Shown here: positions 44,141 through 55,600 of the stretch, piece by piece
How the letters are laid out: every line of letters starts with the position of its first letter
Position numbering within the stretch: position 1 is the stretch's first letter
NCBI GenBank assembly: GCA_945643635.1
Contig: CALZFC010000251.1
Coordinates: forward strand, 2,272,501-2,336,500
Length of the DNA stretch: 64,000 nucleotides
Direction: 5' to 3'
Origin: Allodiplogaster sudhausi
Taxonomy: Eukaryota > Nematoda > Chromadorea > Rhabditida > Diplogasteridae
Position numbers and translations under genes: made by a program
Notes under the pieces: model-generated
Database searches by the model: none
Seen by the model: the letters and a program-made list of their open reading frames with translations, nothing else
Told to the model about the DNA's origin: nothing

Positions 44141-45268
44141 TTCTCCGCCGTTTCATTACTCTTTTGTTAGAGTTGAACCCGGTTTATTCTTCTCTTCATA
44201 CACTCTCAAAGCGGTCACTCGATTGTCGTCTCAGATCTTTGTCTCATGGATACCAGTTTCATCCTCGGAAATGGCAGGAATCAAGTGCTTCTCGCACATT
44301 CAGATGAAACGTCGATAATTATATTTCCTTCGGAATAGTTGAATCATCTATGTATATTTGGAATAGTTGTATCATCTAAATTGACAATGAGACGCAAATT
44401 TGAGGTTGCTGCTTGATGTAATTATTAGCGTCAGCTACTGATCAACTGAATGCAACGTGAACATTAACATGGTCTGTAATTGGAACAAAAAAAAGTTTGG
44501 GCAGAATTTCGGTGAAAATTAATTTTTCAAAGTTGAGAGACCTTCTATAATAAGGAAGTTAATAAGGCACTCGTCTAATGATACATACCAATGTCCATAT
44601 ATGTATGTAGATACATCTACACATATGTATGAATGGCTAGTTATAAGAACAATGATGCCTAATGGTGTATTATTTACTGGTGGTTTTGTTGCGAATGGAT
44701 AGAATAATTGCGCGTTAGACTGATTCCTAATTGCTTCATGCCAGATGCATTCAGAAATAAGAGTCATAAATAATAAACTCGGTTGTTCCACGGTGGAATC
44801 CAAAAAGTTATGTCTAAAAAAATCCGTAAAGGATACAATGACTCATAAAAGTAAACCAAACAACTATGGATTGATTCTGGATTCTCTGCATTTTTTTCGT
44901 AGTATTTCAGATATGGCTCAAAGCGACTATATATGTACTATGTTAATGAGAATCACTCAACCGTTGACTATGCGGTAGCAAACTTGCACAGGCCATGAAG
45001 ACAACCTCTAAACTTTTTGAAACATTTAGCATTTTGTGCAATTAATAATCACTTTATTTTAAAATGCATCTTTCTTGGCCCAAACTCAACACACTTCAAC
45101 GGAAACTAAAATCGCGAATTACATAGAGTTGAATGAAATGGGCAGAAAAGTTGCCTGTGTCCTTCTAGGTCCCGGCTGGGTCGTAGGATTCGAACTACCT
45201 ATGTATATAAAAATTTGATTTAAAGTATATAACATTAAAAGATAAAAGTAAAGCTATTACAATTTCAG
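44141..45268. other. intergenic DNA
   Basis: No confident gene. A 77-codon open frame at 44745-44978 follows an acceptor-like TGCCAG but has no recognised motif. At 45178-45200 the minus strand shows TTCGAATCC, a B-box without the rest of a tRNA. Confidence 0.4.
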
Positions 45269-46557
45269 CGCTCCGTGTCCACGTCACCTGCGGCAGCTTC
45301 AATTTCGGCTGCTGCCTCCTCCGTCTCTCCTTCCGTCTCTCCTTACATTGGCGCACGCGTCCAACTGCGCATCAGAGACAGCGAGCCGTTGAGGGATGTC
45401 AAAGTACATTTGTTTACTTTTACTTGTTTAAGCTAACTATAAGAGTTGTTTTGCTTTGCTATCAGCTTGTTTCCCCTGATTGTTATGTTATGAATAAGTA
45501 GAGTATTTAAGAACCTAATTTGGGAAATCTAATAGTAATAATAATAATAATAATAAAGAAAAAGCCGAAGCAAAGAAAACTTGAATAGAACTATTATAGT
45601 CTCGCAGAATATCCTTTTTGGCTAAAAAAAAGATTCCACTTTCATTTTCCTTTTCCTAATTGAGGAACCGGTGCATTTGCGTTGCGATTCCTCAATTAAA
45701 GGACTGCTCTGTAAGCGTATTTTGATGGTTCCATCCTGGGATAGTTTAGAAAACAAATTGTTTATCAGTATAAAGATGGATTACATAAGAAATAATTTAG
45801 GCGTTATTTCACAGCAGAATTTCGAGAAAAAAAATTGCAAAAAAAAATGTAAAAAAAAATTCAAAAACATTATAAAAAAAGGTGCTCGTGGTGGACGATG
45901 AAGGAGGAGGTCGTCGCTCAGAGATCATTGCACATCTTCTAGGCGAGAATGCCGCGAGGGTCACGAGGCTCGCCGCGCGCGACTTCTCCAGCGAAGCCGA
46001 AGAGCCAGTTTTTTTTCTTTCTTTCTTTCTCTCATCCTCTCTCTCTCTATCTCTCTCTCTTACTATTTCCCTCGATTTCTTGCTCACTACCTCCTTTCTT
46101 ATTATCTCCCCTCATTTATTGCGCCTTCTCGTTTTACCTCTTATTTTTCTCTACAGCCATCTTTTCTTATTATCTCATGATTCTGCCTCTTTCTCTCTCT
46201 CACACACTGGTCTACCGCATTTTAAAACTTACAATTATGATTTCTAGTGCTGTTGAATTTACTTATGCTCTCGTTTTCTTTTCCCATCTAACTTTTTCAA
46301 TATCTTTTAATTTCAGCTTCATATTTAGCAATTGATACGAGTCCGGTGGTTTCCTAGTTCTTAAAGCCACCTTATAATTATCTGTCCATCCGCTTGGTTG
46401 TTCTTGTAGGCAAACCAGTAGGCGCGAAATTTAAATTTAAATATTTTCTTTTCTTTAGTAATGACGTCATCGTGAACGCGACTTCTTCTCCGACCCTCGG
46501 CGGCCTCTCGCACGAGCAGCTCCAGCGTGTCAATCCATCGCTCATCATTGCACACTT
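45269..46557 (+). CDS. probable CoA-transferase family III-like gene (partial exon set)
   Basis: Exon 45269-45403 (45 codons, Ser/Ala-rich, ending LRIRDSEPLRDVK) joins in phase to exon 45882-46007, which begins VLVVDDEGGGRRSEIIAHLL and ends near AARVTRLAARDFS. This resembles the N-terminal CoA-binding start of CaiB/BaiF proteins (pattern vlDl-d--g--c--lLadlGA-Vi-ve). A third exon from about 46459 reads NDVIVNATSSPTLGGLSHEQ then QRVNPSLIIAHF, matching the family pattern advl--n--p----glg-e-l---NP-Li. Exons 2 and 3 are out of phase by the obvious splice sites, so an exon is missing or the gene is damaged. The enzyme's substrate cannot be told. The family call is from remembered patterns. Confidence 0.45.
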
Positions 46558-46929
46558 TATTAGTTTTAGCAGGGAGTTTGAAATTGAATTATCATTCTTT
46601 ACTTGATGGAGGGAAATTTGAATTCGAATTTGAATATGTCCCGTAGCTTCTTTTGAACAGTAAACGGGCGAGGGACGGTTGGTTTCTCTTTCTGTCCCTT
46701 TTTCTGTTTCAGTCAATAGCATCCCTTCACTCACCATGAAGTCTTTTAGTCGTTCACTCTTTTAGTCAGAGAGGTGTAGTCAGCTGCTGCTCTTGGGGAG
46801 TATTCTATTTCACTCTCTCAATAATGTATCTCACTCTCTATCACTATCTCTTTCCTTATAGATATCTCTCTCTATCGCCTTCCTTATGTATGTCTATCTT
46901 AATCTTTGTCTCTATCCCTATCTCTCGCC

Positions 46930-47210
46930 TTCTCTCTCACTTTCTCTCTCTCTCTCTCTCCCTCTCTCTTCCATTCCCGAAAATGATTGATTGTGAGTGC
47001 AGACCATAGAATATGCGAAGCATCAGCCAAAGTGTAAAATACTGGACAATTAGAGACACTACAAGATAAAATCAATCTTAAAAAAACATATGTTTAAAGA
47101 TAAACCACTAGCAATCACTATAAAAAATTTACAATTAACAATACTGTGGCTGACCTTACAATCACCTAGATAAGCATTGCATAGCGAGTTGAAATTTTAG
47201 TTCCTATCTC
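46930..47210. other. CT tract and AT-rich DNA between exons
   Basis: CT repeat at about 46930-46970, then AT-rich DNA. Nothing gene-like. Confidence 0.5.
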
Positions 47211-47380
47211 GCCAATAGAAAGGAGGAAAATTCTAACGATAAATTATAGCAGGAAGCAATTCAACAGTGAATTAATATTACAAGTAATAAAGATGATAAA
47301 TTACAAGTCACTTTTTTTCTCTAAATTTTTTTTAAATTTTTTAAAAATAAATATGGTAAATAAATTAAGATACCGGCTGC

Positions 47381-47854
47381 GCCTTCTCGACCATGCGCCT
47401 GCTCGCGATCATTTCTCTCGCTCTGCTTCATCGTGAACGACATCATGTCGGGCAGGTAATTAATTAACAAATAAATATATAAATATATGTTGCATATATT
47501 TATATGAATATTTATTATATATGCATACATATTATGCACGAACATTTAACGGCTCGCGAAATATGTATACGGTGGTTTTTTGGTTCGGCAAATCATTTTA
47601 AGATTTCAAAACTTCGGGTCACCTTGATAAATTAAGAATCCGACGAAGATAATAAATATATATGCCATATATCATTTGTACTTTCATGAGAGAATTTGTT
47701 AATTACATATATTCATCTTGATTTTCTCAACAGATTCTTCATGTCGGTGATTCTAATGATCGAAAGAGCGAACTGCAAGCGGTGCAGGATTCGATTGGAA
47801 AGAATTAATTTTGGTGGCCGTTTCTGGATTTGTGATGACAAAATAGATATCTAG
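47381..47854 (+). CDS. two-exon open frame with C-x2-C motif, unrecognised
   Basis: A GC-rich exon ending about 47455 (frame LCFIVNDIMSGR) has a GTAATT donor. It continues in phase after CTCAACAG at about 47733 into FFMSVILMIERANCKRCRIR and then GGRFWICDDKIDI, ending in TAG at 47854. The two cysteines spaced C-x2-C plus a third downstream could be half of a small zinc site. A diverged second copy lies at 48715-49269. Function unknown; it may be the 3' end of the CoA-transferase-like gene upstream or an independent fragment. Confidence 0.35.
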
Positions 47855-48368
47855 ATACAACATCAAATGTTTGAAGCAAATAATAATATTTGTAAACATC
47901 TTATTCGGCAGAATTGGTTTTTTTTAGCAATGTTAACTTATATACTTTTATAACATGTGCAGAAATGTGAGCCATGAAACTTGTTAATAATAAATGTAAT
48001 AGAAAACAGGATGTTGTTGTTTTCCATCACTACGTTGAATTTGCGATCAATGTGAGCTGCCGGTCCATCTCTGCTTCTCTTACTCAACTCTCCTCCTTTC
48101 ACCATGCCTTTTTTGACTAAAAAGATACCATTTTTCTTTTTATTATTTTTTTTCTTTTTCGGAATTGAGGAACCGGTGCATTTGCGTTGCGATGCCTCAA
48201 TTAAAGGACTGCTATATAAACCTATCTCGGTTTCTGAAGGATACAGCCGAGGAAAAAATAGTGATTTAGCAGTGTAAAGATGAGTGGATTCACAGCAAGA
48301 TCACGAGGAAGGATTTAAAATACAATAATAATAAAAATAAAATAATTTAAAAGAAACCAGAAAAATAG

Positions 48369-48480
48369 GTGCTCGTGGTGGACGATGAAGGAGGAGGTCG
48401 TCGCTCTGCGATCATTGCACATCTTCTAGGCGAGAATGCCGCGAGGGTCACGAGGCTCGCCGCGCGCGACTTTTCTCGTC
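48369..48480 (+). pseudogene. duplicate of CoA-transferase-like exon 2
   Basis: Same 36-residue start as 45882-46007 (VLVVDDEGGGRRSAIIAHLL onward) after a GAAAAATAG acceptor. Diverges after RDFS into pyrimidine repeat, losing the donor. No first exon is present in this unit. Confidence 0.6.
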
Positions 48481-48789
48481 AGTTTCTTTTTCTCCTTTTT
48501 TTCCTTTCTTTCTCTCACCTTCTCTCTCTCTATCTCTCTTACTATTTCCCTCGATTTCTCCAATAGAAAGGAGGAAAAGTATTGAATTATAAAAGGATGT
48601 AATTCAACAGCTAAGCACTTTACAAGTTATAAAGATGATAAATTACAAGTCATTTTTTCTTTAAAAGTTTTTAAAAATGATTTAGCTAAATATTGACAAT
48701 AAATTGAGATTCCGGCTGCGCCTTCTCGGCACCTGCTCGCGATCATTTCTCTCGCTCTGCTTCATCGTGAACGACATCATGTCGGGCAG

Positions 48790-48893
48790 GTAACTAATTA
48801 ATTAATTAATTAATTATTTATTTCATTAATTAATTAATTAATTATTTATTTCATTAATTAATTAACTAATTAATTAATTAATTAATTAATTAA
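48790..48893. repeat. (TTAA)n simple repeat
   Basis: About 100 bases of ATTA/TTAA repeat with ATTTATTTC interruptions, immediately after the donor of the duplicated C-x2-C first exon. Confidence 0.9.
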
Positions 48894-49276
48894 CAAATAA
48901 ATATATAAATATATGTTGTATATATTTATATGAATATTTATTATATATGCATACATATTATGCACGAACGTTTAACGGCTCGCGAAATATGTGGTTTTTT
49001 GGTTCGGCAAATCATTTTAAGATTTCAAAACTTCGGGTCACCTTGATAAATCATGAATAAGACGAAGATAATAAATATATATGCCAAACATCATTTGTAC
49101 TTTCATGAGAGAATTTATTAATAATAATCATCTTGATTTTCTTAACAGATTCTTCATGTCGGTGATTCAAATGATGGAAAGATCGAGCTGCAAGCGGTGC
49201 AGGATTCGATTGGAAAGCAATAATGGTGGTGGCCGTTTCTGGATTTGTGATGACAAAATAGATATATAGATACAAC

Positions 49277-49609
49277 TTCTGCTCGATCCGTACAGACCGG
49301 GCGTGCTCGAGAAGCTTGGCTTGGACCCGGTCGATCTGCTTCAGGTTTGATTTGAGAGATATCTGTACAAAAAAGCTAGGTTCATCTGCTTCATATTTTT
49401 CAGAGAAATTTTTGTAACAAAAAAGAAGGTTTGGCAGAAATATTAGTAAGAAAAAAATTTATGTAAAAATGTTTTGAAAAAGAATGTTTTGTTAGGAATA
49501 TTTGTAAAAAAAGAAAAGAAGAAAAGCCAGCGATTTTTGGCGTTTAGTACACTTTCCCTTATCACTGTTAAATAAAGGTATTTTTAAGATGTAAATACTT
49601 GTTTTTAAA
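49277..49609 (+). repeat. inverted-repeat arm 2 (AMACR exon 4 end plus intron)
   Basis: Reverse-complement match to 35998-36333. It carries only the last 68 coding bases of exon 4 ([19 protein letters not shown]), cut off abruptly on the left where the tandem duplication ends, then GTTTGA donor and intron 4. It then continues into genuine exon 5, unlike arm 1. Confidence 0.85.
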
Positions 49610-52600
49610 ACAAGCAATATCGAGCAGTTTAGGCGAATCCCGGCTTGATAGTCTGCCGCCTCACCGGCTTTGGCCTGTCGGGCCCGCTCGCCAACGAGGC
49701 CGGCCATGATATCAATTATGTCGCCATCTCAGGTTTGGCACTTCACAATTGGCACCACCCAAAAGATGGACCTTCACAAGCCACAAAAGAGAGAAAAAAA
49801 ATCGACATATTAATATCATTTATGATAAACAGATAAATCTTTTTTTAACTGTGCTAAAAATCAGCCCAAAAAATGAGGCTCTCAAAGCATGGCTACTGTG
49901 CCCTGCGATAAAAATCTTGCATTTTGAATTTCCTGTTTCGCTTAAAAGTGCTTTGTATTTGTATGCACATTCGTATAACTACATATTATAAAATATGTTA
50001 TTATATTACTAAAATAATATTTGAACAAATCAATAAATCGAATTGGTATATATAAATTGTAATCTTCACAGGCCTTCTTCCGACGATCGCTGCGCCCGGA
50101 CGGCCGCCGTGGCCGCCCGTCAATCTGCTCGCCGACTTTGGCGGCGGTGGGCTGACGGCGGCCTTTGGCGTCCTTCACGCACTGCAGAACCGCACGAGGA
50201 ATGATGGTTTAAAAAAGTTTTATATTAAGTGATAACAATTTTAAATCCTAAAAGTTCGTGAAAGTTGAAATAATTTTATCTTATTATTGTGCTCAAGTTA
50301 CATTGTATTCTAGTTTTCAGTCGCCTTTTTTATTACGTGCAGAGAAAATCATAAAATCAACCGTTTTCTCAAACATGTACTAACATGTAAAAAGGTGGCC
50401 ACGGCTGCATCCTCGATGTTTCGATGACCGAAGGTCTCGCCTACCTCGGAACTTTCATCACAATGTCAGCTTCTTTTTTCCTTTATATTTTTAGCATTAT
50501 TTATTTGTTATTTGTATTATTATAATAATATTCCGTATCATAAGACGAATATTTTCAACTAATATGTTTACTTTATTCGATTTCTGTAACTGCACACATA
50601 CAAAGAAGAGTGTTTGGTGGAGCGGAACATTTGTAATGATCAGAAAATGTCCATTTTGTAATATCATTTTTTATGCATTACATTTTCTTTTCTTATTCCG
50701 GCAGGTACAAGGACATTGACGTTCTTTTGACACATTGACGCCTCGTTCTCCTCAAATTCGCCCGTCTATCGCTGCTACGCGACTTCCGACGGCCGTTTCA
50801 TGTCCGTCGGCGCGCTCGAGGCCAAGTTCACGGGCAACTTGCTCAAAAGTACAGTAATCAACGTTTCTTATTGTTCTTCTTTTTTTGTACTTTTCGTCTA
50901 CTATTCTGACCGATAACATCGCATTCTCCATTAAACCAATTCCATTTATGGGTGCGGGTGAAATGCAAACTGCCGGGATCTAAAATTATTAAAGTTATTC
51001 GAGCATTTAAGCTCTCGGGCTCGACCACTTCACCGTTGCTGATGTGTACGAACGGCCGAGCGAGGTCGCAAACGAGATCGAGCGGGTTTTCCGGACGAAG
51101 ACGCGCGACGAATGGACGCGCATCTTTGAAGGTTTGTTGAATCTTTGAAAATCAGCGTGGTCTATGAACATACATTAAAGGAAGTATCCGAGGAAAAAAT
51201 AACTTCTTCTTTTATGTTCCCATATGATCAAGTCTGGCCTAAAAGATCGATTAGAGGTGGTCCCGCTTTACGAAAGTCAGTATTTAGCGAGAAATTTGCA
51301 TTTGTTTTATGGAATACGGTAGAAAACGTCTCTGTCGATGCACCCGGTGTATGCTCAAATCCAAGCAAGGAATGCTAACACACACAGAGAAGAAAGTTAC
51401 CGCGCTGGTAACAATTACGCGGAACATATTGTTCCGAATTCACTACGGAGCAATATTGTTTCGCCCCGCGAACTTTTAGTTGTTCCATTTAAAAGTTACC
51501 AGCGCGGTAACAAGTGAAAGGAACAAATTGCTCCCACCCATGTAACATAAAAGTTCGTTACTGCTCGCCCCGGCTAGGCAGCCCGCTCGCTTCATCGATT
51601 GTTTTTTTTGCTTTCTTGCTTGCATATTCCCAATAAAAATTCAGTGTTGCATGTCAATAAAATGTTTCAAATCAGACATGTGTTAAATCCTTTTTAATAA
51701 GGTTAATTCAATGGCAGGAAAACACCGTAAAACCAACAGAAAAATCAACAACAAGGAAGACAACTTGGAACAAATGTAAGTGGCAATGAAAAAAATGAAC
51801 TCGTAAAAGTGGGAAAGGCGATTTGAGGAGGGGAATGGTATTCTATTGATAATCTATATGCATAACAGTACGCTGGAATAGCGGTGCCATCTTAAAGCTT
51901 GAGTGGCTTATGGATCGGCGAGAAAACAATGGACAGAACAAAATAAAAGACGATAACATATGGGGAATAGAAAAGACGGAAAAAGGAGCGAGAATTATCA
52001 CCTAAACCCTAGCTTTTTAGTTATAGATCACCAAAATAGCCTCTACGAAAGAGATTTCTGACTGAAAAGTTAATACGGCTACACTTTCTCAAACCAGATT
52101 GATTTGCAGAACAAATAAAGAAAGGATATGGGCAGAAAAATAGTAATTAATTACACACTCCTTCCTATTGCTTACGGCCCAGAGCTCGCATCTGCTTCTC
52201 CCGTTCGAACTGCGCGTGGTCTGCCTTGTTGAGGAACTCCTGAAAGAGAAGAAAAATAAACTATATGGTAACTTCAAAATGTTGCGCACAAATCACCCTT
52301 GAAAATATTTTACAAAGAAGAAATGTATTTTACACAGAAGATATACCAGTACTCGGGACGCGTCTTGCGTTCGTCGATGACAACGCGCTCGGCACGATGC
52401 TCAATCTCGTCCCTGATGACGACCTGGTTGACCTTCTGGAAAAGGAAGGGATACTGTAGGAAGGAGGGGGGCGTGAAATGGATTGAGATCTATAAATATA
52501 GAAGCGTGCTAAAGAAAGCTATAAAAGTAAACAAAGAGAGCAAATAAATTCTCTAACATATCAGTGGGAATGATATAAACAGTAATCTGAACAAGTAAGT

Positions 52601-55600
52601 AAACAAAAGTAGAATTCTAACAAATTAAGTCCAACTAATTGTAATTAAAATCCTCTAACATGAGCGGGCGTCTCATACTCGGCGACGAGATAGAGGAAGA
52701 GCTGCTTGACGTTCCAGTTGAAGGCCTTGGAGACATCGACGGCGAGCGAGAAGTCGAGGTGAGCAACGTCAGCATGGCCACTCTCAGAAGCGTAGTCGGC
52801 GATCTTGCGACTGGAAATGGAGGGGTATTCTAAGGAAAGGGTTACTTAGAGGTACTTAAAGGAAGTAACCGGCGAAGAATTCTACAGTAGCGCTAGAGAA
52901 CGAGTTTGAATGCGCGCGCTCATAAAGATGCCTGTCACTCGGTCGAGAGAACATGTGAAATAGGTGGGCGGCTCTGACCTACCGTAGCTAATACTCTACC
53001 CACCAGTTTTCACGTTACAACTGCTCAGAATGTAATGGAAGAAAATCGCTCAAACTTTCTGGATTCATGTTTTATTCCAAGATGAACATGTTTATGAAGA
53101 AAAGAACGTAGGTTAATTATTCCCCGGATACCTCCTTTAAAGAATTTGCACCTAAGGGCAATTAAAGTAGGGGTACTCCACATTGTCACAGAAAAGTTGT
53201 AAAGTAGTGTGGTAGTTTAAGTAAGAGTACGAGGAATTTTGAGTAAGGATACTCTAAACTGTACTGAAAAGTATAAGCAATAAGAATGGCAGACGATGCA
53301 AAGATACCTTGACAGAACCGTCCAATGATTTGAAAGTTCTCTTATATTTTGTTGCTGTTGGCGGGAATCAAGTTCATTTTGATATACGGAAACAGGGAAT
53401 AAAAGGGGGGTCCGAACCGGACTACCCACTCAATTTTTGAGACCCGAAAATTTAACTTTTTGGCTTACCAACTCAATTTGTTACGAAAAAAAATTTACAT
53501 TTTTGGCTTACTCACCCTTTTTTTGAGGCCTTCGGAAGCCTTACGCACCCATTTTGTGGGACCCTCGGACCACCTTTTTCCCCTTTACGGAAACAAGCAG
53601 GAATCGTAACACGAAACGTACACTTTGATCTCGCCGACTTCAATCTTGCCACTCGTCGTGTAATCGAGGAAGACCGTGTAGAAGAAGCAGCCGAGCGTCA
53701 CCGCGGTCAGCACCCACAGCATGAGGGCGAAGATGGCGTTGGCACGCGCGCAGATCGAGTGCATTCTGGAGAAGGAGAAGAAGAAGAGAAATGTAAAAGG
53801 AAAAAATTGAGTTAAAAAAGCCCTAACTATAACGGCATGAATATAAGATAACATCGACGCTTCTTTTCAAAAGGATTCTAGAGTGGAATAAAGAGAAATA
53901 GAAGAAATCAGGTTAAAATAAGCAATAAAAAAACTATTACGGCATGAATATAAGATAACATCTCTATCATCCAACTAACTCCAGGCATCTCCAACCGTAA
54001 TCCTTTGAAAAGAGCAGTCACGAACTCGGACTATAAAGTACAGTACATTTTATGAGCTCTGGACAGGCTTGTTAACAAAACAGAACGCAAAATTAAAGTA
54101 AAATCCATTGCTCTATTTTGTCAATAAAAATTATATTTACCTGTTCAATATCCGTGGAAGTCGACGCGAATCTTCTCGCTCCTTACGCAATGAAGACTGA
54201 GTCCTAGTTACTCTTCATCAGGAAAAGAGGAAGCAGTTGAGAAGAAGCTTTGCCAGGCCAGAAGCCACCACTGCGTTCTCTACAATAATACAAAAAATAA
54301 ACTCGGCTATTTTAGACTAAATAATTGTGCTTTCTAAGCTTTTCTGTTAAAGTGCATCGGTATCTGCATATGTTGGAACCTTTAAAAGGTCGCACACGGC
54401 ATACGAAACTTAACACCATTCAAAAGAATATTGCGCACAGAACTATGAATTAAACTGCTTGCGCCAAGTCCCTTGACTCCCACCATCGCCAAACATCTAA
54501 GAATCAACTGTGATCCATGTGCTAGTAATATTTAACCAAATAAATCACATTTATCGCTTAAAAGACGATGAGTTTTTTTTTGCAAATAGACAACAGCGAA
54601 TATTATTCAGAGTCATTACAGAATTTGTTCGATTGTTTGCTTAAAATCAAACCTGTGAATACGGGAAGATGTCGACGATGATCAGCTCCCGCCTACGCTG
54701 CTCGGCAACGTTCTTCTATGACAACCTATCTGAAAGTAAAAAGATAAATGCTCAGATTTAAATAAAATGCAATACAAAACCAAGTAAGCAATGCAAAGAA
54801 ACTTCAATAATCACTTACAAACTAGGCTTCATCTTTAAATACTTCATTTGAAAAAAGATTTATAAAAAACCAACCAGATATAAGCGAGTGCGCAGCCAAG
54901 TAGCTGCTCGGTACCCGTCTTGAGTAAGTGAGCGCGGACGCCTCTTGCTATACTTCGTCTTCTTCCTTCTCTCGTGACGACGAAAACTGCCTGAAAGCGA
55001 AAGCAATTTGCAAAACAAACGTTGATTTAACAAATAAAACTGATGCGAGCAACAATGTATTCCAAAAAATTCATGCATCTGCATGTTTGACCGTATTTCT
55101 GCGCCGTTGTACTAGAGTTCGAAATTTAGATTCAATGGACTGGTTAAAAAAATCGGAACAATGGTAACTTTTCAAAGTTCGAGCACCGTTTGGAACTAAT
55201 TGTTACATGGGTGGAAACATGTGTCCCGCGAACTTTTAATGTCCGAACTTTTTTCGGAACAATTGCGACCGAACTTACAAAGTCCGAACTTTTCTTCTCT
55301 GTGTGCAGCTGGGAAGAAGAGGCAGTCTCTGATCGTCTTGCCCACTTAGCACCCCATTTTCACCAAGAGATGAGAGATACAGACGTTAGAGAAAAGCGAG
55401 ACAATGAAAGAAGTCGAGAGAGGTTAGACACACATACGTTTCAAATTTGAAATTTTGTAGCGGGCGCTCAAAATAGGCTCATCCAGTTGGGAGTTTAGCA
55501 CAATTTGAAACGTAATTTTATTAGATACGGTATTCTTTCGTCGGATACTTCCTTTAAATGTTGACGCACAAAGTTTAAAAAATATTTAATAAAAATTGCT

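Larger units (their letters stand above)
45657..47870. repeat. tandem duplication, unit 1
   Basis: Starts with a hairpin-forming AATTGAGGAA ... TTCCTCAATT (45658-45697, 20-base loop), contains the VLVVDDEGGG exon, and ends with a zinc-finger-like exon. Unit 2 at 48163-49275 repeats the same order but lacks about 1.1 kb corresponding to 46.08-47.21 kb. Confidence 0.8.
48163..49275. repeat. tandem duplication, unit 2
   Basis: Repeats the hairpin (48163-48202), the VLVVDDEGGG exon (48369 onward, with one Glu-to-Ala change) and the C-x2-C exon (49149-49269, with IQMMERSSCKRCRIR). Its exon 2 runs into CT repeat without the downstream donor of unit 1, so the copy is likely non-functional. It ends where inverted-repeat arm 2 begins. 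Confidence 0.8.
51179..55553. mobile_element. TTAA-flanked, TIR-bounded 4.4-kb segment containing SPCS3
   Basis: The left end reads AGGAAGTATCCGAGGAAAAA and is preceded by TTAA (51175-51178). The right end, reverse-complemented, reads AGGAAGTATCCGACGAAAGA and is followed by TTAA (55554-55557). These ends match the termini of the 277-bp MITE copies at 52860 and 57517. The segment may be one large element that has captured a gene, or two truncated elements that happen to face each other. No transposase seen. Confidence 0.5.

Noticed and set aside
45178..45205. TTCGAATCC with GCCGGGACC, resembling a tRNA 3' half
   Set aside because: No matching 5' acceptor strand or D-arm upstream, and the T stem does not pair.
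51145..51378. 77-codon frame following AMACR exon 9
   Set aside because: It begins beyond a clear splice donor and crosses the terminal repeat at 51179; no motif, and AMACR resumes at 55750.
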